Assembly: GCA_017390475.1 (NCBI GenBank)
Contig: JAFPBO010000024.1
Coordinates: 1 to 38,516 of the forward strand
Direction: 5' to 3'
DNA length: 38,516 bases
Source: Loktanella sp.
GTDB taxonomy: Bacteria; Pseudomonadota; Alphaproteobacteria; Rhodobacterales; Rhodobacteraceae
Below, in pieces: positions 15,870 through 24,401 of this stretch; the first letter of the stretch is position 1; each line of letters opens with the position of its first letter. The position numbers and the translations under genes are program-made. The notes under the pieces are model-generated. The model was not told the DNA's origin. It did not search any database and saw nothing but the letters and a program-made list of their open reading frames with translations.

Positions 15870-17606
15870 ATGACTACCCGTAAAACGCAGGACACGTTAC
15901 GCAGCGCGCGCTGGTTCGCGCCTGATGATCTGCGCAGTTTCGGCCACCGGTCGCGACTGATGCAGCTAGGCTATTCAGAGGCCGATTTCATGGGCAAACC
16001 CCTGATTGGCATTCTGAACACCTGGTCGGAACTGAACAGCTGTCATTCTCACTTTCGCGAACGCGCAAAGGACGTAAAACGCGGCGTGTTTCAGGCGGGT
16101 GGATTCCCCGTCGAACTACCGTCCCTATCGGTGGATGAAAGTTTTACCAAGCCGACATCCATGCTCTACCGCAACATGCTCGCCATGGAGACTGAGGAGA
16201 TGATCCGCTCTCATCCGCTGGATGGTGTGGTGCTGATGGGTGGCTGTGACAAGACAACACCGGGGCTGGTCATGGGCGCGATCACGGCGGGTGTGCCGAT
16301 GATCTATCTGCCCGCAGGGCCGATGCTGCGCGGCAATTTCGCAGGGCGCGCGCTTGGGTCCGGGTCGGATGCATGGAAATACTGGGACGAACGGCGCGCG
16401 GGAAATATCGGCGACGATGAATGGCAGGGCCTTCAAGGGGGCATCGCGCGCTCTGCCGGAGTCTGCATGACGATGGGCACGGCCAGCACGATGACAGCGA
16501 TTGCCGATGCAATGGGGCTGACCTTGCCGGGGGCGTCCTCAGTGCCTGCCGTGGATTCGGGGCATCAACGCATGGCAGCGGATTGCGGGCGGCGCATCGT
16601 TGATATGGTCTGGGAAGACCTGACACCTGATAAGATTATCACCGATGCCGCCGTGCAGAATGCCGCCATTGTCGCGATGGCGACGGGCTGTTCCACCAAT
16701 GCCGTGGTGCATCTGATCGCCATGGCACGCCGGGCGGGGGTTAACCTGACACTGGATGATCTCGATGCGCTTGGCCGCATCACGCCGCTGATCGCAAACG
16801 TAAGGCCAGCGGGCAAAGATTACCTGATGGAGGATTTCTTTTACGCAGGCGGCCTGCGCGCGCTGATGAAACAGATCGAGGAAATGCTCGACACCACCTG
16901 CATGACGGTGACCGGCAAAACCATGGGTGAAAATCTTGAAGGTGCGCAGGTCTTCAACGACGACGTCATCCGCCCACTTAGCAATCCGGTCTATAAAGAA
17001 GGATCATTGGCCGTGCTGCGCGGCAATCTCTGTCCCGATGGTGCCGTGATCAAACCTGCGGCCTGTGATTCAAAATACCACATTCACGAAGGTCCGGCGC
17101 TGGTCTTTGACAGCTACCCCGAGATGAAGAAAGCCATCGACGACGACGATCTGGACGTCACCCCTGACCATGTTCTGGTGTTGCGCAATGCTGGCCCCTT
17201 GGGTGGCCCCGGTTTCCCAGAATGGGGCATGCTGCCGATCCCCAAAGCGCTGATCAAGCAAGGGCACCGCGATATGCTGCGGATTTCGGATGCACGGATG
17301 TCGGGCACTTCTTACGGGGCCTGTGTGCTGCATGTCGCGCCTGAATCCTTTGTCGGCGGCCCGCTGGCCCTGCTGAAAACCGGCGATATAGTCCGGCTCG
17401 ATCTGCCCGCCCGCCGGTTGGACATGCTTGTCAGCGACGCAGAACTGGCCGACCGCCGCGCCGCCTTGCAACCGCCTGAACCACGCTACGAACGCGGCTG
17501 GGGCTGGATGTTTTCCAAACATGTCACTCAGGCTGATACAGGCTGTGACTTTGATTTTCTGGAGCGTGATTTCGGTCGCGCCGCCGACGAACCGGAGATT
17601 TTCTGA
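15870..17606 (+). CDS. IlvD/Edd-family sugar-acid dehydratase, probably L-arabinonate dehydratase type
   Basis: A protein of 578 residues, close to the characterised L-arabinonate dehydratase of Rhizobium (579). These enzymes remove water from aldonic acids to give 2-keto-3-deoxy acids, using Mg2+ and a [2Fe-2S] cluster. The three expected cluster cysteines are present: Cys58 (LNSCHSHF), Cys126 (GGCDKTTPG) and Cys199 (AGVCMTMGTAST), one residue offset from the Rhizobium enzyme. PADARMSGTSYG-type C-terminal residues (ISDARMSGTSYGACVLH) are also present. The start at 15870 is preceded by GGAG; an upstream in-frame ATG at 15858 is less well placed. Aldonate preference (pentonate or hexonate) cannot be fixed from sequence. 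The stop overlaps the next start. Confidence 0.85.
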   Translation: MTTRKTQDTLRSARWFAPDDLRSFGHRSRLMQLGYSEADFMGKPLIGILNTWSELNSCHSHFRERAKDVKRGVFQAGGFPVELPSLSVDESFTKPTSMLYRNMLAMETEEMIRSHPLDGVVLMGGCDKTTPGLVMGAITAGVPMIYLPAGPMLRGNFAGRALGSGSDAWKYWDERRAGNIGDDEWQGLQGGIARSAGVCMTMGTASTMTAIADAMGLTLPGASSVPAVDSGHQRMAADCGRRIVDMVWEDLTPDKIITDAAVQNAAIVAMATGCSTNAVVHLIAMARRAGVNLTLDDLDALGRITPLIANVRPAGKDYLMEDFFYAGGLRALMKQIEEMLDTTCMTVTGKTMGENLEGAQVFNDDVIRPLSNPVYKEGSLAVLRGNLCPDGAVIKPAACDSKYHIHEGPALVFDSYPEMKKAIDDDDLDVTPDHVLVLRNAGPLGGPGFPEWGMLPIPKALIKQGHRDMLRISDARMSGTSYGACVLHVAPESFVGGPLALLKTGDIVRLDLPARRLDMLVSDAELADRRAALQPPEPRYERGWGWMFSKHVTQADTGCDFDFLERDFGRAADEPEIF

Positions 17607-18526
17607 TGACCAACCCAACGCAACTTGAAAACGCCCTGTGCGGCATTTCCGGCATTCTAGTCACGCCCTTTGATGACAAGGGCGAAATCGCACCAGACAA
17701 ACTGGTGCCGATCCTTGACCGTGCCATCGGTGCGGGGATGCATCTGCCTGTCGTCAACGGCAATACCGGCGAATTCTATGCCCTGACCACCGATGAAGCC
17801 TGCGCCATGGCGCGCGCGGTTGTTGATCTGGTCGATGGGCGCGCGCCGGTTCTGGCTGGGGTCGGCCGCGGTCTGCGCGATGCGCAGGTGCTGGCAAAAG
17901 TGTCCGCCGATGCAGGCGCCGCCGCGCTTATGGTGCATCAGCCGCCTGATCCTTTCGTGTCGCCGCGCGGTCTGGTCGATTACCTCAACGCGATAAATGA
18001 CGCATCGGGCGGTCTGCCAATGATGCTTTACCTGCGCAATGACGCGATCGGCACAGCCGCGATTGCCAAGCTTTGCGCCGTGCCGGGCGTCAAGGGTGTG
18101 AAGTGGGCCACGCCAAACCCGCTGAAACTGGCCGATGCGATTGCCGCCTGCGATCCCGGCATCACCTGGGTCGGCGGTCTGGCCGAGGTCTGGGCACCCA
18201 CCTTCTATGCCGTCGGCGCTAGGGGGTTCACCTCTGGCCTGATCAATGTCTGGCCCGAACGGTCGCTGGCAATCCATGCCGCGTTGGAGGCAGGCGATTA
18301 CAGCAAGGCCAACAGATTGATCACCGGGATGCGCGCCTTTGAAGACATCCGCGCCGAGGAAATGAACGGCACCAATGTCACCGGAGTCAAAGCCGCTTTG
18401 CAGGCATTGGGGCAGGATTGCGGGCCAACACGCCCACCCGCAGCATGGCCATTGACCGATGCACAGCAGCAGCACCTGACCACCTTTCTGACCGACAACA
18501 AACTGACGACCGGAGTCCCCGCATGA
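17606..18526 (+). CDS. DapA-family lyase/dehydratase, probably 2-keto-3-deoxy sugar-acid dehydratase
   Basis: A protein of 306 residues with a TIM barrel of the dihydrodipicolinate synthase family. The Schiff-base lysine is Lys166 (VKGVKWATPN) and the conserved tyrosine is Tyr142 (MLYLRND). The substrate-loop motif reads NGNTGEFYAL. Members between an aldonate dehydratase and a ketoglutarate-semialdehyde dehydrogenase usually act as 2-keto-3-deoxy-L-arabinonate dehydratase, giving 2-oxoglutarate semialdehyde; an aldolase role or a decarboxylating ketodeoxyglucarate dehydratase role is also possible. The start overlaps the dehydratase stop by one base, and the RraA-like start overlaps its own stop (ATGA), so translation is probably coupled. 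Confidence 0.8.
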   Translation: MTNPTQLENALCGISGILVTPFDDKGEIAPDKLVPILDRAIGAGMHLPVVNGNTGEFYALTTDEACAMARAVVDLVDGRAPVLAGVGRGLRDAQVLAKVSADAGAAALMVHQPPDPFVSPRGLVDYLNAINDASGGLPMMLYLRNDAIGTAAIAKLCAVPGVKGVKWATPNPLKLADAIAACDPGITWVGGLAEVWAPTFYAVGARGFTSGLINVWPERSLAIHAALEAGDYSKANRLITGMRAFEDIRAEEMNGTNVTGVKAALQALGQDCGPTRPPAAWPLTDAQQQHLTTFLTDNKLTTGVPA

Positions 18527-19248
18527 CCGATTACATTTTGTCCGACGATACACGCGCAAAGCTAAAAAAGGTCTCGACCGCCTCTGTCGCGACGGCCCTG
18601 TTCAAGCGCGGCATTCGCAATCAATATATTCAGGGCGTCCTGCCGGTGGCGGTGAAATCTGAAACCATGGTCGGTCAGGCCTTTACCCTGCGCTATCTGC
18701 CTGCGCGCGAAGACCGCAACCCGATCACGGTGTTCCGCGATGCCAACCACCCGCAACGTGTGGCGATGGAAACCTGCCCCGCGGGTCATGTGCTGGTGAT
18801 GGATGCGCGCGGCGATGCCCGTGCCGCCACTGCCGGGTCGATCCTGATCACAAGGCTGGCCTTGCGCGGTGCCGCAGGCGTCGTATCTGATGGCGGTTTC
18901 CGCGACATGGCCGGCATCGGCGCGCTGGACATGCCCGCCTATTGCGCCGGACCATCGGCCCCCACCAATCTAACCCTGCACGAAGCACTGGATATCAACA
19001 TCCCCGTCGCCTGCGGCGGCGTTGCCGTGTTTCCGGGCGATGTGATGCTGGGGGACGGCGATGGCGTGATGGTCATTCCCGCCCATCTGGCCGAAGAAAT
19101 AGCGGCTGAATGCGCCGAAATGGAAGTGTTCGAGGATTTCGTTTTGGAACAGGTCAAGAATGGCGCAGGCATCATCGGCCTCTACCCCCCGACACAGGAA
19201 AGCAATCAGGTGGCATTCGCAGCCTGGCGCAAGACAACCGGACGCTGA
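18523..19248 (+). CDS. RraA-fold protein, possible class II pyruvate aldolase
   Basis: A protein of 241 residues from the RraA/HMG-aldolase (CHA aldolase) superfamily. The diagnostic metal- and pyruvate-binding pair is present as Arg127-Asp128 in DGGFRDMAG, with a following GDVMLGDGDGVMVIP. Family members are either RNase E regulators or divalent-metal aldolases that split 4-hydroxy-2-oxo acids; the metabolic context favours an aldolase. In this operon it could cleave the 2-keto-3-deoxy acid to pyruvate and an aldehyde, a second exit beside the oxidative route (inference). The ATG at 18523 overlaps the upstream stop. The aldehyde dehydrogenase gene starts 11 bases after its end. Confidence 0.75.
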   Translation: MTDYILSDDTRAKLKKVSTASVATALFKRGIRNQYIQGVLPVAVKSETMVGQAFTLRYLPAREDRNPITVFRDANHPQRVAMETCPAGHVLVMDARGDARAATAGSILITRLALRGAAGVVSDGGFRDMAGIGALDMPAYCAGPSAPTNLTLHEALDINIPVACGGVAVFPGDVMLGDGDGVMVIPAHLAEEIAAECAEMEVFEDFVLEQVKNGAGIIGLYPPTQESNQVAFAAWRKTTGR

Positions 19249-19259
19249 AAGGCCAGAAC

Positions 19260-20774
19260 ATGACACATATCCCCCACGGCGCGCATTGGATCGCCGGTCA
19301 ACAGGTCACATCGGATGATCGCTTTTCCTCTCAACCTGCGGACGGACCTGCGCATCTTTTCAGTACCGGGACCCCTGCCTTGGTCGCTCAGGCCTGCGCC
19401 GCAGCAGAAGAGGCGTTCTGGTCCTTCGGCTATTCAACCAGAAGCGAACGCGCCGCCCTTCTCAACGCCATCGCAGATGAAGTCGACGCACGTGCTGATG
19501 CGATTACGCTGATCGGCAGTCAGGAAACCGGCCTGCCACAGGCCCGGCTGATCGGTGAACGCGGTCGCACGACCGGGCAATTGCGTCTGTTCGCAAATCA
19601 TATCCTGAAAGGCGATTACCTTGATCGTCGCCATGACGCAGCCCTGCCGGATCGCCAACCGGCACCTCGACCCGACCTGCGGATGATCCAGCGGCCCATC
19701 GGCCCGGTGGCGGTCTTTGGCGCGTCAAACTTTCCGTTGGCCTTTTCCGTGGCGGGCGGTGACACCGCCGCAGCACTGGCCGCCGGTTGCCCGGTGGTGG
19801 TCAAAGGGCATTCCGCCCACCCTGGCACGGGCGAACTGGTCGGTGATGCCATCGTCGCCGCTATCAGTAAACTGGGTCTGCATCCGGGTATCTTCAGCCT
19901 AGTCCAGGGCGGCAATCGCGACGTCGGCCAGGCATTGGTCACAGACCCCCATATCAAAGCCGTAGGCTTCACCGGTTCACTCTGGGGTGGTCGCGCTTTG
20001 TTCGATATCTGCGCCGCCCGACCTGAACCGATCCCGTTTTTCGGCGAACTCGGCAGTGTGAACCCGATGTTTCTGCTGCCCGCCGCGATGGCAGCCCGGG
20101 CCCCTGATCTGGGCAAAGGCTGGGCAGGCAGCCTGACAATGGGTGCCGGACAATTCTGCACCAACCCCGGCGTAGCCGTCATCGTCGACGGCCCGGATGC
20201 TGACGCCTTTGTCGCGGCGACGAAACTGGCGCTGGAACATGTGGGCGCACAGACAATGCTGACCGACGGCATGGCCGAAGCCTATCGCACAGGACGCGAC
20301 CGTATCGCCGGGTCGTCCGCTGTGCAGGATGTGCTGACCACGATGTGCGACAACCGCACCGCCACGCCTTATCTGTTCGAAACCACCGCTGACGCATGGC
20401 TTGCCAATCACGACCTCGGGGAAGAGGTTTTTGGTCCGCTTGGCTTGGTCGTGCGTGCTCGCGATACAGACCAGTTGGTCGCAGTCGCACAAAGCCTCAA
20501 GGGGCAATTGACCTGCACATTGCATCTGGATGACGGTGATACAGGATTAGGCCAGCAACTGCTGCCCATTCTGGAACGCAAGGCGGGGCGGGTTCTGGCC
20601 AATGGTTTCCCGACCGGCGTAGAGGTGGCAGACAGCATGGTCCACGGCGGACCTTATCCCGCCAGCACCAATTTCGGCGCCACCTCTGTAGGGACCTTGT
20701 CGATCCGACGCTTTCTGCGTCCGGTCTGCTATCAGAACCTGCCGGATGCCTTGCTCCCAGACGATGCTCGATAA
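19260..20774 (+). CDS. Aldehyde dehydrogenase, 2-oxoglutarate-semialdehyde type
   Basis: A protein of 504 residues of the NAD(P)-dependent ketoglutarate-semialdehyde dehydrogenase (KGSADH) branch. The cofactor region contains RPIGPVAVFGASNFPLAFSV and VVVKGHSAHPGT, the general base is Glu263 (FFGELGSVNP) and the catalytic cysteine is Cys300 (GAGQFCTNPG). It should oxidise 2-oxoglutarate semialdehyde to 2-oxoglutarate, the last step of the oxidative pentonate and glucarate pathways. The ATG at 19260 begins MTHIPHGAHWIAGQ, the family N-terminus; the frame is open upstream inside the previous gene but that is not homologous. Last gene of the operon. Confidence 0.85.
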   Translation: MTHIPHGAHWIAGQQVTSDDRFSSQPADGPAHLFSTGTPALVAQACAAAEEAFWSFGYSTRSERAALLNAIADEVDARADAITLIGSQETGLPQARLIGERGRTTGQLRLFANHILKGDYLDRRHDAALPDRQPAPRPDLRMIQRPIGPVAVFGASNFPLAFSVAGGDTAAALAAGCPVVVKGHSAHPGTGELVGDAIVAAISKLGLHPGIFSLVQGGNRDVGQALVTDPHIKAVGFTGSLWGGRALFDICAARPEPIPFFGELGSVNPMFLLPAAMAARAPDLGKGWAGSLTMGAGQFCTNPGVAVIVDGPDADAFVAATKLALEHVGAQTMLTDGMAEAYRTGRDRIAGSSAVQDVLTTMCDNRTATPYLFETTADAWLANHDLGEEVFGPLGLVVRARDTDQLVAVAQSLKGQLTCTLHLDDGDTGLGQQLLPILERKAGRVLANGFPTGVEVADSMVHGGPYPASTNFGATSVGTLSIRRFLRPVCYQNLPDALLPDDAR

Positions 20775-20811
20775 GCTGTGATGGACGCCCTTGCCAATCT
20801 ATCGGTGAAGG

Positions 20812-21489
20812 GTGGCCATGGAAGCAGGTGGCGCGCTGCCCCATCACCTTCCACGTGTCTTGCGGATTGCGGCCCCGGGTGCCTTGGAGCTCACTCTGAT
20901 CCCTGCACTTGCGGCACTCCTGCGTGCGGAAGCGCCGACATGGCAGCTCGAAGTACTGCCCTTCGAGCGACGGAGCTACAGCGCCGATCTGGCCTCAAGC
21001 GCGGTCGATCTCGTGCTGTCGGTCGGCGGGCATACACCTCAAAGTCCCACTCTCGCTTTCGACAATGTCTGGCAGGACCTGGTCGTCTGCGTGGTCGGCC
21101 CAGACCACCGGTTTGCCGGTCATGAGGAAATCAACATAGAGGAGTACTTGGCCTGCGACTTCGTTTACCATGTGCCTTGGCCGGTCCGGGACAATTATCT
21201 CGATGTCTGGCTTGCGCGGCGCAACCAGCACCGTAGGCGAGTTATCGATGTTCCGGGCTATGCCGGCGTCGGAGCCATACTTTCCAATACCGATCTTGTG
21301 GCATCGATGCCGGACCGGACGGCAGTTGCCCTGAGAGCGATGCACCCGGAGCTTTGGATCTGTCGCGTGAAACCGGCATGGACCTCGCCACTTCGGCTCG
21401 AGGCCTTGGCGGAGGCGAAACGTGAGGCTCACGTGGACTGGGCGATCAGTCGCCTAAAAGACAAGGCAGCAAAAATTCCAAGTCTTTAG
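20812..21489 (+). pseudogene. LysR-family regulator fragment lacking the DNA-binding domain
   Basis: About 225 residues that match only the effector-binding half of a NodD/NahR-like LysR protein (LRIAAPGALELTLIPALAALL, later VDVPGYAG and ILSNTDLVASMPDR). The helix-turn-helix of about 90 residues is absent. The frame opens with GTG at 20812 or ATG at 20818, and only 40 bases separate it from the dehydrogenase stop. An adjacent frame before it (DALANLS) might be the last trace of the linker. A protein without the HTH cannot regulate on its own, so it is a relic of an insertion or rearrangement. Confidence 0.7.
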
Positions 21490-22012
21490 TGGCATCGCTT
21501 TGAAAATTCCGCATAATCGCCGGTCAGTCAGGACAAAAACCCCCGGTCATAGTATAATGGTGAAAAACGGTGGACCAATCTGCCGGATTGCGCACAGCTT
21601 CGCCAGCGTTTCTTTCACCGATGGCGGCTTGCAGATCGGCGTCCCAGCGAACCAGAGTGTCTTGCGGAAGGTGCAGAACGACGGCTTTGGTCACGCCACC
21701 TTTCATCCTGTCAGGATGTGGCCGTCGTTCTACGATTCGCCTCAAGATGTGCATTTCAACCCCTTGGGGCAAGCTGTGCAGACAACAACCTATATCGACG
21801 ATAACGACAAGTAAATGAATATTATTCATATTTATCAAGACTTTAATGGCCACTTCTGCACTTCTGGATGAACCTGCCGCAAAGCCGGCCCGCCAAAAAA
21901 CTGTTGCCTGACGGCAAGTTGCGTGCAAAAGATTTCATTGACGCAGAAACGCAATATTCGCGTGATCTTGCGACGAAACAAAATTGACCCAGCAAGAGGT
22001 CGTAAGGGCAGT
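21490..22012. other. repA upstream region with unsupported overlapping frames
   Basis: About 520 bp between the LysR fragment and repA. It holds open frames on both strands, 21500-21814 (+; 104 codons from TTG) and 21524-21928 (-; 134 codons). Neither has a recognisable domain or clear ribosome binding site, and they overlap, so at most one is real and probably neither. A 15-bp palindrome lies at 21815-21829, and a small hairpin (TTGCC-TGAC-GGCAA, 21904-21917) at the repA-proximal end. The repA promoter and its RepA-binding site are expected here, but no convincing -35/-10 pair was found. Confidence 0.35.
21815..21829. promoter_or_regulatory. 15-bp AT-rich palindrome upstream of repA
   Basis: ATGAATA-T-TATTCAT is a perfect dyad with one central base, 184 bp before the repA start. 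It could be a binding site for RepA autoregulation or part of an origin; this is position-based only. Confidence 0.35.
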
Positions 22013-23215
22013 ATGATGACAGACAAGCAAACCCCGCAGGCAGAGTCCATCGCGGCGACGATTGCGGCCCATGCGACCCGCCTGTCAGAGGCTTTGAATG
22101 TGCATATGCGCAACAGTTTCCAGCCCGACAGCCGCAAGGTTCTGCGCAAATTTCAGCCTGCCGAAGTGTCCGAATTGACAGGCATCAGCCTGTCCAACCT
22201 GCGCACCCGCCATCTCGAAGGTGACTTCCCGGAGGTTGAAACCGACCCACGCGGTCGCAGGCTTTATTCCGCCGAAGAAATTGACCAGATCCGCCATGTC
22301 ATGGCCCGCACCGGGCGCAATGGTGCGGCCTACCTGCCCGGCAGGCGGGATGGTGACGCCTTGCAGGTGATCTCCATCGTCAACTTCAAAGGTGGCTCCA
22401 GCAAGACCACCACCGCGATCCATCTGGCGCAGCGCTATGCCCTGCGCGGCTACCGCGTGCTGGCCGTGGATATGGACCCGCAGGCCAGCCTGACCACGAT
22501 GTTCGGCTACCGCCCGGAAATCGAATTCTCTGAGACCGGCACGATCTATGATGCACTGAAATATCAGGACCCGGTCCCGCTCAGCGACGTCGTGCGCAAA
22601 ACCTATTTCCACAATCTCGACCTCGCGCCCGCTGGCCTGCTGCTCTCGGAGTATGAAACCGAAACGGCCTATGCGCTGCAACATAAGCTCGACCCGCCGT
22701 TTACCCAGCGGCTGGCCATCGCGCTGGATGAGATCGAGGCCGATTATGACATCGTCATCATCGATTGCCCCCCGCAATTGGGCTTTACCACGATGACAGC
22801 CCTGCTCGCCTCGACCGGGTTGCTGATCACCGTCGTCCCCAGCATGCTTGACGTGGCTTCAATGGCGCAATTCCTTGAAATGGCGGGAGAAACTGTGCAG
22901 ACACTGGAAGAGGCGACAGGCCCGATCGACTGGTCGTTCCTGAAATTCCTGATCGCGCGCTACGAACCAACCGATGTGCCACAATCCCAGATGGCGGGGT
23001 TTCTGCGCTCAATCCTACTTGATCAGGTGCTGACGATCCCGATGCTGAAATCCACCGCCATTTCCGACGCGGGCATGACGCAGCAGACAATCTATGAACT
23101 CGACCCCGGACAGGTGGTCAAGAAAACCCGCGACCGGATTTTGGAAAGCGTCAATGGTGTTGCCGATGAGTTTGAAAAAACTATTCAGGCCGCTTGGGGC
23201 AGAAAGGCTGAATGA
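22013..23215 (+). CDS. repA: Plasmid partition ATPase RepA (ParA family) of a repABC module
   Basis: A protein of 400 residues. The N-terminal part (about 40-95) is a helix-turn-helix (SELTGISLSNLRTRHLEGDFP) as in RepA proteins that repress their own operon. Residues about 117 onward form the ParA ATPase: deviant Walker A KGGSSKTT at 126-133, Walker A' LAVDMDPQASLT, and Walker B IVIIDCPPQLG. It moves plasmid copies apart with RepB and the parS sites. The ATG at 22013 is preceded by AAGGG; the frame is open to 21923 but that would add a non-homologous leader. It overlaps repB by four bases. Confidence 0.92.
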   Translation: MMTDKQTPQAESIAATIAAHATRLSEALNVHMRNSFQPDSRKVLRKFQPAEVSELTGISLSNLRTRHLEGDFPEVETDPRGRRLYSAEEIDQIRHVMARTGRNGAAYLPGRRDGDALQVISIVNFKGGSSKTTTAIHLAQRYALRGYRVLAVDMDPQASLTTMFGYRPEIEFSETGTIYDALKYQDPVPLSDVVRKTYFHNLDLAPAGLLLSEYETETAYALQHKLDPPFTQRLAIALDEIEADYDIVIIDCPPQLGFTTMTALLASTGLLITVVPSMLDVASMAQFLEMAGETVQTLEEATGPIDWSFLKFLIARYEPTDVPQSQMAGFLRSILLDQVLTIPMLKSTAISDAGMTQQTIYELDPGQVVKKTRDRILESVNGVADEFEKTIQAAWGRKAE

Positions 23216-24168
23216 TGGCACGCCGTAACCTGTTCCAGCCCCCTGCCCCGCCAGATGCCACCGCCCAGCCGGAACCGCGCAACCGGTTCCCCAATACGGG
23301 TGCGATGTCTGGTATGAAATCCACGCTCAAGGATCTGTCCAGCAACGCCGTGCGCGACATCCCCGTCGATCAGATCATTGAGGGCGGACCGCAGGACAGG
23401 CTCGCCTTTACCGACGCCGATGTTGCAAGCCTCGCTCAAAGCATCCGCCAGCACGGCCAGCAAGTGCCGATCATGGTGCGCCCTGCCCCCGATCAGCCCG
23501 GCCTGTTCCAGATCATCTATGGCCGCCGCCGCTTGCGCGCCCTGCGCATCCTCGACCTACCCGCCAAAGCCCTCGTCCGGTCCTTGTCCGATTCAGAGGC
23601 TGTTCTGGCGCAAGGTCAGGAGAACGCCGAACGACTCGACCCCAGTTTCATTGAAAAGGCGCTCTTTGCCGCCGAACTCGCCAATACCGGCTACGACCAG
23701 CCTGTGATCCTCGACGCTCTGGCCATCGACAAACCGATGCTGTCGCGCATGACCAAGGTCGCCCGCGCGATCCCTGAACCTGTTATCCAGTCCATCGGCT
23801 CCGCCCATGGCATTGGCCGCCGCCGCTGGGAAGACCTCGCCGATCTGGTCCGCGATGACGGGATCGACCTGACCGCCCTGGCCGACGCACTCAACCTGGA
23901 CGAGATCGCGCAATCTGACGACCGTTTCGCCCGCCTCAGCGCTGCCGCCACGCAGCGACGGAAGGCCGCGCCAACGCAGCGGCCCCCTGCCCTGTCAGTG
24001 CTGGCTGATGACGGCACACCCTTGGCCGAGGTCACCGATACCGCCCGCGCGCTGACGCTGAAACTGTCCAAGACCCAGACACCCGAATTTGCCCGGTGGA
24101 TGCATGAAAATGCGGAAACTACGCTCAAGCGCCTCTATGCGGCGTGGCAAACAGGCGACAAGACCTGA
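23212..24168 (+). CDS. repB: Plasmid partition protein RepB (ParB family)
   Basis: A protein of 318 residues. A ParB/Spo0J-like N-terminal domain includes GPQDRLAFTDADVASLAQSI and the GRRR motif at 104-107 (IIYGRRRLRAL), followed by NAERLDPSFIEKALFAAEL and a helix-turn-helix (LAIDKPMLSRMTKVARAIP). It binds the centromere palindromes and stimulates RepA. Its ATG overlaps the repA stop (ATGATG), so translation is coupled. The ctRNA gene follows on the other strand, starting about 50 bases after the stop. Confidence 0.9.
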   Translation: MMARRNLFQPPAPPDATAQPEPRNRFPNTGAMSGMKSTLKDLSSNAVRDIPVDQIIEGGPQDRLAFTDADVASLAQSIRQHGQQVPIMVRPAPDQPGLFQIIYGRRRLRALRILDLPAKALVRSLSDSEAVLAQGQENAERLDPSFIEKALFAAELANTGYDQPVILDALAIDKPMLSRMTKVARAIPEPVIQSIGSAHGIGRRRWEDLADLVRDDGIDLTALADALNLDEIAQSDDRFARLSAAATQRRKAAPTQRPPALSVLADDGTPLAEVTDTARALTLKLSKTQTPEFARWMHENAETTLKRLYAAWQTGDKT

Positions 24169-24220
24169 TTGAGCAATCGACGCAGTAACAACAACAAAAC
24201 AGGAGCACGCAAACAACCCG

Positions 24221-24259
24221 AAAAAGAAAGAGCCCCCCAAGGTCACCCAAGGAAGGCCC
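24221..24259 (-). terminator. Terminator of the repB-repC antisense RNA
   Basis: On the minus strand GGGCCTTCC pairs with GGGGGGCTC (allowing G-T pairs) around a loop that can pair further, spanning 24259-24230. It is followed by TTTCTTTTT at 24229-24221, a textbook intrinsic terminator. Confidence 0.75.
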
Positions 24260-24273
24260 GATCTGTTCTTTGC
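24221..24273 (-). ncRNA. Counter-transcribed RNA (ctRNA) controlling repC
   Basis: A predicted RNA of about 53 nt, antisense to the repB-repC leader. It has its own promoter just upstream and ends in the terminator hairpin. Alphaproteobacterial repABC plasmids have a ctRNA of about this size in this exact place; it pairs with the repC leader, stops repC expression and sets copy number and incompatibility. Identification rests on position, size, promoter and terminator; the start base is inferred from promoter spacing. Confidence 0.72.
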
Positions 24274-24279
24274 ACCTAC

Positions 24280-24308
24280 AGATTTACCAGCTTTTCACCA
24301 TCAGTCAA
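24280..24308 (-). promoter_or_regulatory. Promoter of the ctRNA
   Basis: Minus-strand -35 TTGACT (24308-24303), 17-bp spacer and -10 AAATCT (24285-24280). The -35 is one base off consensus. It fires toward repB and gives a start near 24273. Confidence 0.6.
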
Positions 24309-24401
24309 CAACAACCAATTCGGTTGATGATGTTCTGCGGCCTTTTTCACAGAGAATTGTGAATATCGGGGGTTTTCCCGCCCGGTTGTCGTGAGAAAAA
24401 C

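Noticed and set aside
17657-18559. A 300-codon minus-strand frame opposite the DapA-type gene
   Set aside because: Cys/His/Gly-rich translation with no domain; the plus strand encodes a clear DapA-family enzyme with catalytic residues.
21524-21928. A 134-codon minus-strand frame upstream of repA
   Set aside because: No recognisable domain, no clear ribosome binding site and full overlap with a plus-strand frame; the region is more likely the repA regulatory region.
24345-24390. GC-rich hairpin just before repC, considered as a repC terminator or riboswitch
   Set aside because: It is short and irregular and lies within the ctRNA-controlled leader; it is better seen as part of the leader folding than as a separate element.
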